Positions 41,035 to 52,303 of a DNA stretch of 64,000 nt are shown here, piece by piece. Source of the stretch: Rebecca billardiae RCC1528 (taxonomy: Eukaryota > Haptophyta); the NCBI GenBank assembly GCA_965240325.2, contig OZ251225.1:3658001-3722000 (forward strand), in the 5' to 3' direction. Below the pieces are notes generated by a model, which saw only the letters and a program-made list of their open reading frames with translations, was not told the origin of the DNA and searched no databases. The stretch's first letter is position 1; each line of letters opens with the position of its first letter. The translations under genes and the position numbers were made by a program.

Positions 41035-42850
41035 TCAGATTGCATCGTATGCAGCCGCCGCGCTGTTCCAGCCGTTCTTAGCGGCCATCTGCTCGCGGAA
41101 GTCTTTGTACAGCGAGTGGAAGTGGAGCGTGCTGCCGCCCACACGCACAAAGGCGAGGTCGTGCCGCGGCGAGCCAGACGGGTCGCTCGCGCGCCTCGAC
41201 GGCAGCAGCCGGATGCTGACCTGCGCGTGCATCGGCTGGGCCGCGCCCGCGTCCGCGGGCGCGGCCGCCCGCGCCGGATCGATTGAGCGCGCAGGGAGAG
41301 GTGCGGCCTCGTGCACGTGCACGACCGTCTCGGTGCTGCGGTCCACCTCGTACTCGACACCCAGCCGGTCTGCGCGCGGGGGCGAGCGGGGCGGCGCGGG
41401 CGTGTAAGGGGTTGCGCGCGGCTCGGCTCGGCGAGCACCGCGCGGCATGCAGCGCACCGAGCGACTCGACAATGGATGCCATCAGGTCGATGGCGGAGCC
41501 GCGCATCCGCTCCCAGCCGAGGTGCCGCACGAGGTCGCCCACGCTCGCGCGCGCATGTCGCTTGGCCACGGAAGCGTCGCTGCTCGCGGGCGCTGCCGCG
41601 GGCGCAGCGTCGGCGGCCTCTCCCGCGGCCACCGGCGTCGTCGGCATCGCAAGCACCTCCCACGTGTCTGCGGCGGCAACCGGCGCGCCCGCAAGCGGTG
41701 CGCTCGTGTGCGCGCGCTTGCGAGGCGGCCCGCCATCGGACGCGATGAACTGCGTGCTCGACGGCGGTCGCGTGATCCGATCCATGGCGGACCACTTGGG
41801 CAGCGCCGGCGAAGCTGCGATGACCTCCTCGCCACCCACCTCGTCCACCGGCCGGCAGCCCGCCCGCACCCAGGCGTCGGCGAGCAGCTCCCGTGCGCTC
41901 GGCCGCTTGGCGGGGTCCGCGGCGAGCAGCCGGCTGAGCAGCTGCACCGCGGCCGCAGAGAGCCAGTCGGGGCAGAGCACGCCGATGCCCTGCGCCTGCG
42001 CCGCGCAAAAGCGCTCGCACGCGTCCACGCGCGCGATTTTGAACGGCATGGTCGCGGTGAGCATGCAGTACAGCACGACGCCGAGCGACCAGATGTCCGC
42101 CTTCTCAGGCGAGTAGCCGCTCGAGCCCGCGGCGTCGGCCGCGCGGGGGCTGCCCAGCGCGGCGTCCTCGCTCGCGTAAATCTCGGGCGCGGCGTACGCG
42201 ACCGAGCCGCAGCGCGTGTGCCGCAGGTACGCACCGCGCCTGCTCGGCTCCTGCTCGCTGAGCGCCGCCAGCCCAAAGTCCGTCACCTTGACGGTGCCGG
42301 CGCCATCCAGCAGGATGTTTTCCGGCTTGAGGTCGCGGTGGTACACGCTGTGCTCGTGGCAGTGCGCGACGGCGGCGAGGATCTGCGCGAAGTAGTGCGC
42401 TGCCTCGGCCTCTGGCAGCCCGCCGTACTCTGCAATCTTGTCGAAGAGCTCGCCGCCCGAGCACAGCTCGAGCACCACGTACACCTGACCGTCGCTCACG
42501 CTCACTTGCGCCGAGTGCGTCCTCACGACGTTCGGGTGCTCGGGCAGCACGGTGAGCACGGTCAGCTCCTTGAGCGAGGCTGCGAACGCGCTCGATGCGG
42601 CTGAGATCTTCACGGCCACAGGATCGTTCGTCTTCAAGAGCCGGCCAGACCGCACGATGCCGTGCGCGCCCGCACCCAGCAGCCTGCACGCACCGTCTCG
42701 CGCGGCGCGCAGGCGCGTCAGGCGGCGCACCACGCGGCGCGACCGCGGCGCACGACCGAGCGCGCACCCGAGATCGGACGTGTCGATCTCCACGAGCCCG
42801 TCTGGCGTACGCTTGCTGACCTGCGGCACCTGCAGCAACAGGGGCGGCAT
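41035..42850 (-). CDS. Chk1/SNF1-type Ser/Thr kinase with C-terminal KA1-like domain
   Basis: Start is the ATG at 42850; exon 1 to 41458, intron 41370-41457 (88 nt, GTGCG donor, phase 1), exon 2 from 41369 to the stop at 41035. Kinase landmarks are intact: glycine loop LGAGAHGIVRSG, VAVKIS, ELCSGGELFDKI, YHRDLKPENILL, VTDFGLAAL, YAAPEIY and WSLGVVLYCML. After ~120 linker residues the exon junction creates SIVESLDRLGVEYEVD, which with AQVSIRLLPS and DLAFVRVGGSTLHFHSLYKDF matches the KA1-type C-terminus of Chk1 (also found in SNF1-related kinases). Chk1 is the DNA-damage checkpoint kinase; the acidic sensing and long SQ/TQ region cannot be confirmed here, so Chk1 is preferred, not certain. Confidence 0.82.
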
Positions 42851-44061
42851 GGCCCCGCCACTGCGCACCGGGGTGCAGGCGGCTGGCGCAGCCGCTGATG
42901 GGGTCTTGAGTCTTGATGCGCGCTCAGCCAGGTAAATCAAGTAATAATGTTAGCCGCCGAGTTCACCGTGCGGGCAAACAATAATTATTCGGCAGGGCAC
43001 GATGGCGGGCCGCGCGACGCGTGCGGCCGCGCCGGCCCGGGCGGGCCGCTTGCTTCACTGTTGAGCAGCCACCCGTTCAGGCGCCCGCTGTCGGGTCGGA
43101 TCTGGGGGTTGGCCCGAAGCGCTCGCGGAAAACATTTCAATTGAAATGGCTTCCGGCTGCGCGCCGGTAAAGTAAAAGTGGCCGCGGCCTGCCAGTGGCG
43201 TGCGCGGCCTCGCCTCGCGTGCACGCCAGTGAAGACGAAGGCTGGGCGACGGCGCGCGAGGCGGGTACGTCTTGGTCGCGCCTACTGACCCCTTCTGACG
43301 CTCATGGCTCGCCTCCGTTGCCTCTTCTGCGCCCATGGTCACTGCGTACGTCCATGCGTCTGCATGCCGTTGCGGCTGGCGGTGCCTGCGCCGTCGCTTC
43401 ATCGCACCGGATGTGCTGCAAGGGCAAGACGCGGGCTTCCTGAAGAGAGAACATACATACCAGCCCCATGCGCACCGGTTCAAGCCACGACTCAAGCGCA
43501 TGTCGCGGACAGAAGCGGGCGCGGTAGGCAACGTTTGGCCTTCTCGGTCGGTGGCAGTCGAGTAGTGCTCAGAAGCGGAGAAGAGGCTGAGGCGGCACAC
43601 TTCTGCAGAGCCGGATGTCCCTTGAGCAGTTCTTCAAATGATGGCCGCGATGCGCCGTCGCCACGGCCATGCCAGCCGCCGCAGACGACACGCGCGACGG
43701 GCGGCGCGACGGGTCTTGGCGCTCATCTCGCAGTGGCGCGCACTGCGCGCGGGCTGAGTCCGGGCGGAATGAAGGGGACCGAGTCCCCTTAATTCCGCCC
43801 CGGACTCGTGTGAGTTAGCTCGGGTCGCCTGAACGGGTGGGGGGTGCGTGCGCAGCGTCGTCGTCGGCGGCGGCGGCAGCGGCAACCACGCGGCTCCCGA
43901 GCTCTCTTTTGGCCTGCGTGACTGGTATCATAAGGAGGCGCGGATTCGAGTATTCGACAGAACGCTCATCAATAGCGCGTATTTACTCACTTCATTCATT
44001 TAGTGTGCGGTTGATTAGGTCATTTGGGAGCGAGGTGCGACCCAAGCCGTAAGTTCCGGAC
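42851..44061. other. Intergenic, 1.2 kb, one hairpin
   Basis: No supported gene. Arg/Ala-rich open frames on both strands between 43055 and 43800 conflict with each other. The hairpin at 43756-43807 is the only clear structure. Confidence 0.45.
43756..43807. repeat. ~52 bp hairpin
   Basis: GAGTCCGGGCGGAAT / ATTCCGCCCCGGACTC pair with an inner GGGGAC/GTCCCC stem; small bulges only. Confidence 0.85.
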
Positions 44062-45250
44062 ATGATGACTCCTTCCGATAGGACGCGCTGGGTAGTGCGC
44101 GGGGCTGCTTTCACTCGTCTGGGCCTTGGCCTGCGTCCTCGGCGACGCGTCCTCGACATGGACTTCGCCCAGTTCAAGAACTGGGCGCTCGAGAACCCGC
44201 GCACCGCGGCGACGCTCGTGATGGCCGTGCTCACAGCCCTTTGGATATATCTCGCGCCCGAGCCGGGCGGCTCGCGCGAGAAGCAGCTCAAGAAGTGCCG
44301 CTCGATGTGCGTCGACATGATTCGCAGAAACTCGTGCCACCCGATCATGGTTAGACTTGCCTGGCATGACGCGGGCACGTACGACATGAAGCACAAGCAT
44401 CTGCCGTGGCCCGCCGCGGGGGGCGCGATCGGCTCGATCCGCTTCGCCAAGGAGATCAACGCTGGACCTAACGCCGGCCTCTCCAAGGCGCTGCGGCTGC
44501 TCGAGCCGATCAAGCTGGCGTGCCCCGAGGTCTCATGGGCGGACCTGATCCAGATGGCGTCGGCCACGGCGATCGAGCTGGCGGGCGGGCCGAGGATCGA
44601 CATGACATACGGACGCCTCGACGCGGACGACTCGCCGCCGCAGTCCACCCCGCCCTTCGGCCTGCCCGACGCCAAGCCTCAGCGGCCGGCCGAGCACCTG
44701 CGCGCCGTGTTTGGCAAGTACGACAACATGGGCGACAAGGAGATCGTCGCGCTGTCGGGCGCGCACACGCTGGGCCGTGCGTTCAAGGTGTGCGCGCCGC
44801 CACCGCGCCGGGCTGTCGCCCCTCGCCCTGCTCACCCGCCGCACCCTGCGTGCCGCACACGCTCTGCACGTCGCACCTCGCGCCGCCGCGCAGGAGCGCT
44901 CGGGTGCGGTCGACAACGGGTACGGCGAGAACGGCGCGACCAAGTACACGTGCAGCGCCCACTGCGCGTCGGGGCACCCTGGCACGTCGAATGGGATGGC
45001 CGGCGGCAAGTCGTGGACGCCCATGTGGCTGCGCTTCGACAACTCGTACTTCACGCTGCCCGGCAAGTCGGATCCCGAGTGCGTCGCCTTCCCAACAGAC
45101 CGCGTGCTCGAGACCGACCCGGGCTTCAAGCCCTACTTCGACAAGTACGCTGCGTCCGAGGCCGCCTTCTTCGCCGACTACGCGGCAGCGCACAAGAAGC
45201 TCTCCGAGCTGGGCTCGAAGTTCCTGCCTCCGCAAGGGATCAAGATCTGA
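44062..45250 (+). CDS. APX: Membrane-anchored ascorbate peroxidase
   Basis: Class I haem peroxidase that uses ascorbate to reduce hydrogen peroxide. Exons 44062-44787 and 44894-45250 are joined over a 106 nt intron (GTGTG donor, GCGCAG acceptor, phase 0). Distal haem site [11 protein letters not shown] and proximal ligand site [10 protein letters not shown] are intact; [34 protein letters not shown] and GRLDADDS follow the family; [14 protein letters not shown] lies in exon 2. The C-terminus ends at LPPQGIKI. An N-terminal segment with one transmembrane helix ([19 protein letters not shown]) precedes the domain. A second ATG at 44158 would drop an Arg-rich, mitochondrial-type presequence ([17 protein letters not shown]), so two isoforms are conceivable. 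Confidence 0.93.
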
Positions 45251-46098
45251 GCAGAAGCCTGCGAGTGCGGCGCCGCACCGACGGCACTGCGTCTGCCAGC
45301 TGGGACCTCAGCGGTCACGGACACGGTGCTCGGACGCGCACCGCCACCGGGTCCAAGCTGAGCAGTGCCAGGACCAAGGACCATGGATGGGCGTTGCATC
45401 TGGTAAACACTCTTACACACACAGCACACACACACACACAGTACCGCGTGATATATCAGATATATATATATATATGTGTGTGTGTGTATGTGCTGTAGTT
45501 ATTAGTTAGTATACATTAATAACGACTGATGCTGATGATTTATTACACTATTTCGGACGAGTAATTTGAGCCGCCCTGATACGCAGTCGTCCGAGGCGGC
45601 TGCCAGGGCGCCGCCACTCGACGAGTGCCAACTCGACGTCCGAACGAACGGCGCGCGGACGCCGGCACCGGTACGTACGGCTAGTAACGTCGGCTACCAC
45701 CGGTCCGTACCGGACACGGTCGGATACTAGCATCAGTCCGCGGGACACTCAATAACTCATCCTGGAATAACCGTGAATAAGTCGATCAACCAGAGTACAG
45801 TAGCAGTACCAGTAGTTCTGTTCAATTCAGAATCGACTCAGACTAGCTTACTGTCTACTGTCTACTCGGGAGTCGGGGGCCGCATCATCCTGGCCGATCG
45901 CCGTCGGGCTGTTCCATATCTCAGCCTAGTTACGGAGTCACTGAGCTACAGTAAGCTACGGAGAGTACGCTGTACGGACAGACTCCTCGGCCACCTCGGG
46001 CTCACGGTCTGCAGTCAGCCACGGTGAGCCACTCTGACTGAGTCTCGTCAATCGTCATCGGAGTGCCACGTCCGACAGACCAACCAGCAACAGCCAGC
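45251..46098. other. Intergenic with CA/TG runs
   Basis: Holds CA- and TG-rich runs at about 45412-45490 and no gene. It ends at the second DNA-transposon copy. Confidence 0.5.
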
Positions 46099-46956
46099 GA
46101 CCCGTTGCACGCGTGAGCGCCGAAAAAACGACACTTTGGCAGTGATAGTCATCAGCACCGTCGCCGCATCGTGGGCATGCCGCTGCCGCCGCCGGCGGCG
46201 GCAGCGGGAGCGTGGCAGCAGATCTACCACCTTCCGCGTTACGCGCTGCGTCGTGCGCGCCAGGTGGCAGGTTTCCCAGGTCCGCCGCGCGGAAGGCAGC
46301 GTGAGCGGTCGGCGAGCGCACGGAGATGAGAAGTAAGCGCGCATCGTGAGAGCTTCAGCAGCTTGCCCACGCGCTTCACGAAGGCGGTGTGGTTGCGTGC
46401 GCACGCCTTCTGTACCCGTACCCGCGATCAAAGCGTGAGCCACTCCCTAGGTCTTGCCTGCGCATCGCGGGCCGCGCCTCGTCTCCTGAATCCTCGTTCA
46501 CGAGGACAGCACGTGTATCCGTGTACGCGCTCGCGGCCGATGGCGGCTCCCCGCGTCGAGAGCCGTTTGGCTGGAGCCGCATCCAAGGGCATGTATCCTC
46601 ACGGCCCCACCCGATGCTGACGCTGAGGTGGCGTGCTTGCCGAAGGTAGCCGCATTGGCTGATCTCTCTGCCTTTGGGCAACCCTTTGCAACCGCGCCGG
46701 CTCACGCTGCCAGCGCGCGCGCGGCGTGGCTTCGTGGTGGACACCTGCCCTGGGTTTTGTCGTTCGTTCTCAGCGACGGTTGGGTCGATTGACATGCGGA
46801 TTGGATTGGTGCATTGCGAATCGGCTTCGCAATGCACCATTGCGCTCGGATCGGCGCGGACGTCAGCCATGCGGCAGCGCGAGCGACAAAACCGCGAGAT
46901 TTCATACGCTTGTCGTTTTTTCATACGCTCACGGTTACTCACCCGTGCAACGGGTC
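46099..46956 (+). mobile_element. Non-autonomous DNA transposon, copy 2
   Basis: An 858 bp insertion with the same ends as 9044-9898: GACCCGTTGCACGCGTGAG on the left, CTCACCCGTGCAACGGGTC on the right, flanked by the 4 bp duplication CAGC (46095-46098 and 46957-46960). AAAAAACGACA occurs just inside the left end and its complement inside the right end. The internal palindrome recurs at about 46797-46852 with compensating changes in both arms relative to copy 1. Homology covers the left end, the palindrome block and the right end, with divergent filler. No transposase frame. Confidence 0.87.
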
Positions 46957-47200
46957 CAGCACAGACGATCTCAGCCAAAGGACCATCGTCAAATCTCAGC
47001 CGTCCGTCTGCACTCGTGCACCAGTACTGTGCTGTGCCTGCGCCGGTCTGTTTTGTGGCGGCCGGTGTCTTTATTGTGCAGTGTTGGATGGCGTCAATCA
47101 CGCCCGGCTTAACCAAGTGACAATAAGTGTGCACGTTATAAAAACATTAACATAGTAAACTGTACCGACTGTCCGACTCGGTACGTCGGGCGTCAATCTC

Positions 47201-47357
47201 GCCTTCCTGAGGTGTCGTGTGCGTCTCTTTTTCTTATTAGTAAACTGTATGGGGGTACTATTTTGTAAATACCCCCATACTTGTATTCAGTGACTTGTAT
47301 TGTACAGTTTACAAGCTAGCTATACAGTTTACTAAGAATAAGAGACGCACACAGGCG
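47201..47357. mobile_element. MITE-like inverted pair of the 44 bp repeat
   Basis: A left copy (GTGTGCGTCTC ... TTAGTAAACTGTA, 47201-47249) faces a right copy (TACAGTTTACTAAG ... GACGCACACAGG, 47323-47357) across ~73 bp that contains a GGGGGTACTATTTTG/TAAATACCCCC hairpin. A further partial, CAGCTCAGGCAGGCGA, sits at 47564-47579, 28 bp before the permease start codon. Confidence 0.7.
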
Positions 47358-47607
47358 CTGTTGGCAATGGCAGCATACCCCCGCCCCCTCTGGAGGCGGG
47401 CTGTCCACAGTGGAGTGGTGTCAAGGCACTTGGTGTCTCGGTCAGTGGTTTGAGGTTGGGTGAGGGTGGTGGTTGGTTGGGGGCTGGCCAGGGTAGGGCT
47501 GGAGGCTTCGGCCGCCAGTCTGATCACCCGGAGCCCGTTATAAAGGGGAATTTAAAAAAACACAGCTCAGGCAGGCGAGCAGTGCTGTACACTCAGTACA
47601 GAGTGCG

Positions 47608-49132
47608 ATGGCGGCCGCTCAGAGCGGCCCTTACCCCATCTACGACCGCTCGGGAGTCGACGATGGGCCGCCCGAACTGCTCGGCGAGCTTCCGGATCTG
47701 CCTCGTGCGCCGCTGGAAGCACCAGCCTTCCCACTCGACCAGAGCGTCGACGGCAAGCGCGATGTGCTGCTCGACCGATCTGTGGTGCGCCGCGCCGGCC
47801 TGACCATCGCAGCGATCCTGGCGACGACGGTGGCATCGCTCGGCGTGCTTGGGGCGGTGAGCTTGCGCTATCCACCGCTCGGCTCATCTGGGTTGATCGC
47901 GTTCACGCTCGGCCTGCGCCACGGCGTCGACGCCGACCACATTGCCGCGATCGACAACGTGTCCCGCAAGCTGCTGGCCGATGGCCAGCTGCCGCTGTTG
48001 GTCGGTCTCTACTTCTCGCTGGGGCACTCGACGGTGGTGGTCGTGCTGTGCGTGCTCGTCACGCTGCTGGGCTCGACACTCGCGCCGCGCATCGACGAGC
48101 TCGCCGGCGTGGGCAGCGTGATCGGTGTGCTCGTCTCCACGACAATGCTGCTGCTTGTCGGCTGCCTCAACCTTGCCCTTGCGCTCAACACGCTCAGCGC
48201 GTGGCTGCGAGCGCGCGCGAGAGGCGGCGCGGGCGCAGAGGACGACGCGGGCGCGGGTACGGGCCTCGGCACGCCGCGCCAGCAGCTCCTGTTGCACGAG
48301 CACGACGGCCAGCCGCCGCATGCGCACATCATCAGCCTCGCCCCGACAGCGGACGGCAGCGCGGTGGGTGCGCGCGCGGATGAGGGCAGCATGGGTGGGC
48401 TCTTCCTTCGCTGCGCATGCTGCGCGCGCCTGCTCGCGCGCGTCGACCGGGCTTGGAAGCTGTGCCCCGTCGGTGTGCCGCTCGCCCGCGCGCACCCGCG
48501 TGCCTCGCGCGCGCCCGAGCTGCGCACGGCGCCCCCGGTCAACACCGCGCCCCCGCCCACCCCGCCCACGCGCAGGCGTCCTCTTTGGTCTCGGGTTTGA
48601 CACGGCGTCGGAGGTGGCGCTGCTCTCGCTCGCGGCGGCCGCGCCGGGGCGCTCCGCCGCGCCCCCCGCCGCCGCGCTCGTGCTACCCCTCGTCTTCACC
48701 GCAGGGATGAGCCTCGTCGACACGTGCAACGGCGTGCTGATGCTGTGGGCGTACGGCTGGGCCGGGCTGCAGCCGGGCACCAGGCTGTGCTTCACCGCCT
48801 CGCTCACGCTCGCATCAGCGCTCCTCGCGCTCAGTGTGGCCGCTGTGCAGACACTCGCCTTCCTGCGTGAGCACGTGCAGCCCACGCCCACCGGCGGCCT
48901 GTGGGACGCCGTCGCAGCGCTCGACGAGCACAACGAGTGGATCGGCGCCGGCGCCATCTGCGCCTTTGTGCTCGCGCTCGTCGGCGCGATCATCGGCACG
49001 ATGCTGTGCACGGCTCGAGATCAGCGCGGGTTGGCGGCGCGGCATCAGCGGCCAGCTGCGCTCGGCGCCACTGAGTCTGATCTCACTCAGTTGCAGCCGA
49101 GCAGCGTCGAATCATCGTCATCGCTATCTTAG
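47608..49132 (+). CDS. Nickel/cobalt permease (NiCoT family)
   Basis: Membrane importer of Ni2+ or Co2+. Exon 1 47608-48472, intron 48473-48575 (103 nt, GTGTG donor, phase 1), exon 2 48576-49132. Signature 1 is complete: TLGLRHGVDADHIAAIDN (the H-x4-D-H metal-binding helix). Signature 2 is LFGLGFDTASEVALL, generated in part by the splice junction (CPVGVLFGLGFDT). Signature 3 reads GMSLVDTCNGVLM, with Asn where the family usually has Asp. Several hydrophobic helices are evident (LPLLVGLYFSLGHSTVVVVL, VGSVIGVLVSTTMLLLVGCL, WIGAGAICAFVLALVGAIIG). The cytosolic loop between helices is expanded and His-containing (LLLHEHDGQPPHAHI), possibly a metal sensor. Ni2+ uptake would serve urease in such algae; not shown here. 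Confidence 0.92.
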
Positions 49133-49961
49133 GCCGCCGCCCGTTTTCGCGTCGTCCTCTGAGTAGCGCGCAGCAGATCTGAGTCTGGCCTACTCGTCAG
49201 CACTCGTACATTCACGACCGACTCATCGTCACTGTCTCATGACTCTCATGAGTCATGTCCGCCGTTGTCCGCGGAGAGTCTATCGAGCATCGTCTCGGGT
49301 TCGTCATCACCGCGTTCGAGTGACATATGATATATACGACTCCGGCAACCGTTCTGCCGAATCGCCGCTTAATAATCTGCTGGCGCTTATGAGCCGCGCT
49401 TATTACGGCTAAGCTTATATACATGCGCAAAATCCTCGTTCATACGCCGCGCCGTTATTGCATGCTGCGTGCGCACGGCAATAATTCGTCATATATATTC
49501 AGTTTTATGCGCGCACACGACCTGATATCTTCAGTTATTGACGGGTCGTTGCAGTGTTGCACCCTTTCCCGGCGCCCGTCTGGCCGTCAGATGCGCGTGT
49601 TGTGATGGCACCTGCTGCTTATTGCCTTGCTGCCTTTCGCCTCTAGTTACTTGCCTTCCCGAGCGACCGCGACGGGTCATCACTGTTATCAGACATCATC
49701 ACCGCCTGCTGTGTGCGTCGTCATTCCCGCGTGGACTGCGGCTCGGTTATAGTACGTGACTGCTGCTACTCAGTGCCAGCCTGATGCGCCCGGACGCGCC
49801 AGCAGCGCGCTATAACTAACCCGGAGTCAGTCGGACAGGTGATATCGGACTCAGTGATGAGTGACTTGAGCCACGGACGGTGCGCGGCTGATTCGTATGA
49901 CTGCTAGTGCGCCACTCAGCATATATATATAATGAGTCATATGACAATAATGAGTCCTGAC
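49133..49961. other. Intergenic, no gene seen
   Basis: About 830 bp with short AT runs (49321-49500, 49920-49931). Confidence 0.5.
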
Positions 49962-50940
49962 TACAGGGGTCTCAACCATTTAACGTCACATTCTGACTGA
50001 GCTGCACGCCACTGCTCACCCTGCCCCCTGGGCTGATCCAGGCGGCCCCCATGGCCCGTGCACGACGGTTTCGACCTAGGGCGTCAGCCCCAGCGCGCGT
50101 GGGCTGGACTTGGAGTTGGGCACACTCACAGGTCACACGGCTGCAGGCGTACAGCCTGTCGCAGCTGGCCAGATCCTGCCGCAGGCTTGTCGTCACTGGT
50201 CGCGGGCCGTGTGCCCACACAGATCAGGCCTAAATTGTGCTTGCATGGCAGTGGATCTGGTACCCCCTAGAGAGGGCTGCATGCCACCCTGGGGGGAGCT
50301 CATGGGATGCAGCTGTTGTGGCACAGTGCCCAATCCCGCGCCCCCACCTGCGCAAGGACCTGTCGGGTCAGCTCCCCTGCACTGGGAGGCCAGCAGTGTC
50401 AGTACCCGCTGACACACCCAGAGGGTGGCCAGCCACCCGACTTGAGGGGGCTAGAGTGGGGCTGGTGCAGCCAAGAGCTCTGCCAGCCTAGCTGCTGGTG
50501 GCTGGCCTGCATGGATTTTCATTCAAGCTGGCCACCCACTGCTGCCTGCCGCACCCCTCGCTCACTAGTCGCTGCACCCACTCCTGGGCTGTGCACATGC
50601 CGCATGCGCACTCTGGATGGCACCACAGCCCAGCAGGGAGCCAGCTGGCCAAGCAGCCACCCACTCGTCAGAATGGCCAGAGAGTGCGAGCGCGCTGGGC
50701 TCATCAAGACTACCACATCTGGATCTAGCGCCATCATCAGGCGCAATCAAGTAAGTAGCAGCTTTTGTGCTCACTCAATCACCGCCGATGCCTGTCTGCA
50801 GTGGGCACTTCAAGTATATCGGCATTATGACGATTAAATAACAAACAGAGCCATAATATATATATATATATATTATATATATTAAGATATCCATATAGTA
50901 GCTTGAATCATCAGCAGCTATAATTGTTGAGACCCCTGTA
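49962..50940. mobile_element. TIR-bounded insertion, ~979 bp, unknown family
   Basis: Starts TACAGGGGTCTCAAC and ends GTTGAGACCCCTGTA, perfect 15 bp inverted ends. If the outer TA is the target duplication the element is 49964-50938. The CAGGGGTCTCAA end resembles hAT ends, but an 8 bp duplication is not seen. Internal composition (CTGGCCA, TGCCACCC, AGCCAGC) is unlike neighbouring DNA and no open frame has a domain. A TA-rich stretch lies near the right end (50854-50885). Confidence 0.7.
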
Positions 50941-51072
50941 TGCGCAAGGCCACTGACAAGTGACTGCGCACCTTGATTCTTGTGAGAGACAGAAATCAGC
51001 ACCAATCAGAATCGGCGGGCCGATGGCGGAGTTACGGTCCCAATGTGCGCTGGCGCGCTCTTCGGACGGCCG

Positions 51073-52182
51073 CTACTGCCGTGCGATCAGCCACCCGGCC
51101 AAACTTCGCTCAATGAGCCGAGCCGCCATTATCGTCGTGGTGGCTGCGCCGTTCTCCAGGAGCGGGTGCCGAGGGCGCGTGCGCAGCGCGCGTGCGATCC
51201 ATGCGCGCCTTCGTGCGCAATGCGCCTGCACGGCGCGCTCGCCGCCCTCGTAGATCATGACCGCAAACTCTGGGCTGGTGGAGTTGCAGAGCGTTTTGAC
51301 GCGATCGAGCTCAGTCAGAAGCATAAGGCTGCTCTCAGCGGGCGCCGAGGGCCCGACCTGGTCGCGATTATCGCCTGGCGCCCGGCCATCCATGCGGCAC
51401 ACGACGCGCGCCGAGGGCCGGGTGCACTCGGCGCGCACGAGCGCCTGCAGCTGCGCGCCCTCGTCCTGCGTGCGGTACCGCCACGGGCGCGGGCAGTGCG
51501 GCGTGAGGTCGACGAAGCACTCGTCGAGGCTCCCGCCGAGCAGACGGACGAGCGTGTGCACGTCGGGCGTGTGCATGTGCACGCCCGCCTCCACGCTGAG
51601 CGCTCGCAGCGCCGCCCGCGAGGACAGCGCGACACGCAGCACGCAGTCGGCGAGGCGCGTGCTGGGCGTGTAGTGAAGGTGGACCGTGCCGCTCGAAACC
51701 ACGCTGGCGTGCAGCTGGCGTAGGCCCGTGAGGTGCTCGGCGTAGATCAGCCCGACTGGGCACTGCTCCCGCCGCTCGTCGCGCAGGCAGAGCCTTGCGA
51801 GCAGGAGTGTGGTGATGCCGCCCTGCACCGCCGGCGGTAGGCGCTCGAGAAGCTCATCGAGTGCAGACACGGTGGCGTACACGCCGCCGCCCTTGTCACG
51901 CGCGCAGTAGAGCTCGTACTGACCGTTAGTTCTGTCACGCGCCTGGCCCTTCAGCCTGCGCAGGTGTGCTGCGAGAGTGTCGGGTGCTGCCCGCTGCGAT
52001 GCGCGCATGGCGGCACTGTCAGATGGACTGGTGACGGCTGAGCCAAAGACGACGAGGGTGCGCAGCGGCCGCTGGGCGGCATGCAGGGTGCGGCACGTGG
52101 CGCACAGGGCGAGCATGCTTGCATAGTCGTGGTCGGCGAGCTGCGCCACGAGCACGTCCACAGCGCGAGATGGAAGCCCCAT
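51073..52182 (-). CDS. F-box-like hypothetical protein
   Basis: A 369-residue intronless protein from the ATG at 52182. The first ~40 residues fit an F-box-like helix set (GLPSRAVDVLVAQLADHDYA, then LALCATCRTLHAA). The rest has LRR-like or helical features without a clear repeat (LPPAVQGGITTLLLARLCL, AEHLTGLRQLHASVV, RAALRALSVEAGVHMH). A substrate-adaptor role in an SCF ubiquitin ligase is plausible by analogy only. The tail is Arg/Ala-rich. Confidence 0.6.
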   Translation of the reverse strand: MGLPSRAVDVLVAQLADHDYASMLALCATCRTLHAAQRPLRTLVVFGSAVTSPSDSAAMRASQRAAPDTLAAHLRRLKGQARDRTNGQYELYCARDKGGGVYATVSALDELLERLPPAVQGGITTLLLARLCLRDERREQCPVGLIYAEHLTGLRQLHASVVSSGTVHLHYTPSTRLADCVLRVALSSRAALRALSVEAGVHMHTPDVHTLVRLLGGSLDECFVDLTPHCPRPWRYRTQDEGAQLQALVRAECTRPSARVVCRMDGRAPGDNRDQVGPSAPAESSLMLLTELDRVKTLCNSTSPEFAVMIYEGGERAVQAHCARRRAWIARALRTRPRHPLLENGAATTTIMAARLIERSLAGWLIARQ

Positions 52183-52245
52183 CCCGACGAGCGAGCCCGG
52201 GCGGCCGCGGGCTTATCCCACAAACCCACGGGAGGCGCTCGGCTT

Positions 52246-52303
52246 GAAAGAGCGCCCGGACCACAGCGATCTCATGAGATCGCTGTGGTCCGGGAGCTCT
52301 TTC
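52246..52303. repeat. 58 bp palindrome near the F-box gene start
   Basis: Arms 52246-52274 and 52275-52303 (GAAAGAGCGCCCGGACCACA ... ) meet at CTCATGAG with one mismatch. It lies 64 bp upstream of the F-box-like start codon. A CCCACAAACCCACGGG word beside it (52218-52232) recurs inverted at about 53806-53822. Confidence 0.88.

Noticed and set aside
43055-43792. Frames on both strands near the hairpin at 43756
   Set aside because: Mutually overlapping, Arg/Ala-rich and without domains.
46376-47134. 252-codon minus-strand frame across the right half of transposon copy 2
   Set aside because: It runs through the transposon end into unique DNA and is not preserved in copy 1.
50307-50837. 176-codon frame inside the TIR-bounded island
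   Set aside because: Trp/Cys/Ser-rich translation without hydrophobic pattern or domain; it looks like chance.
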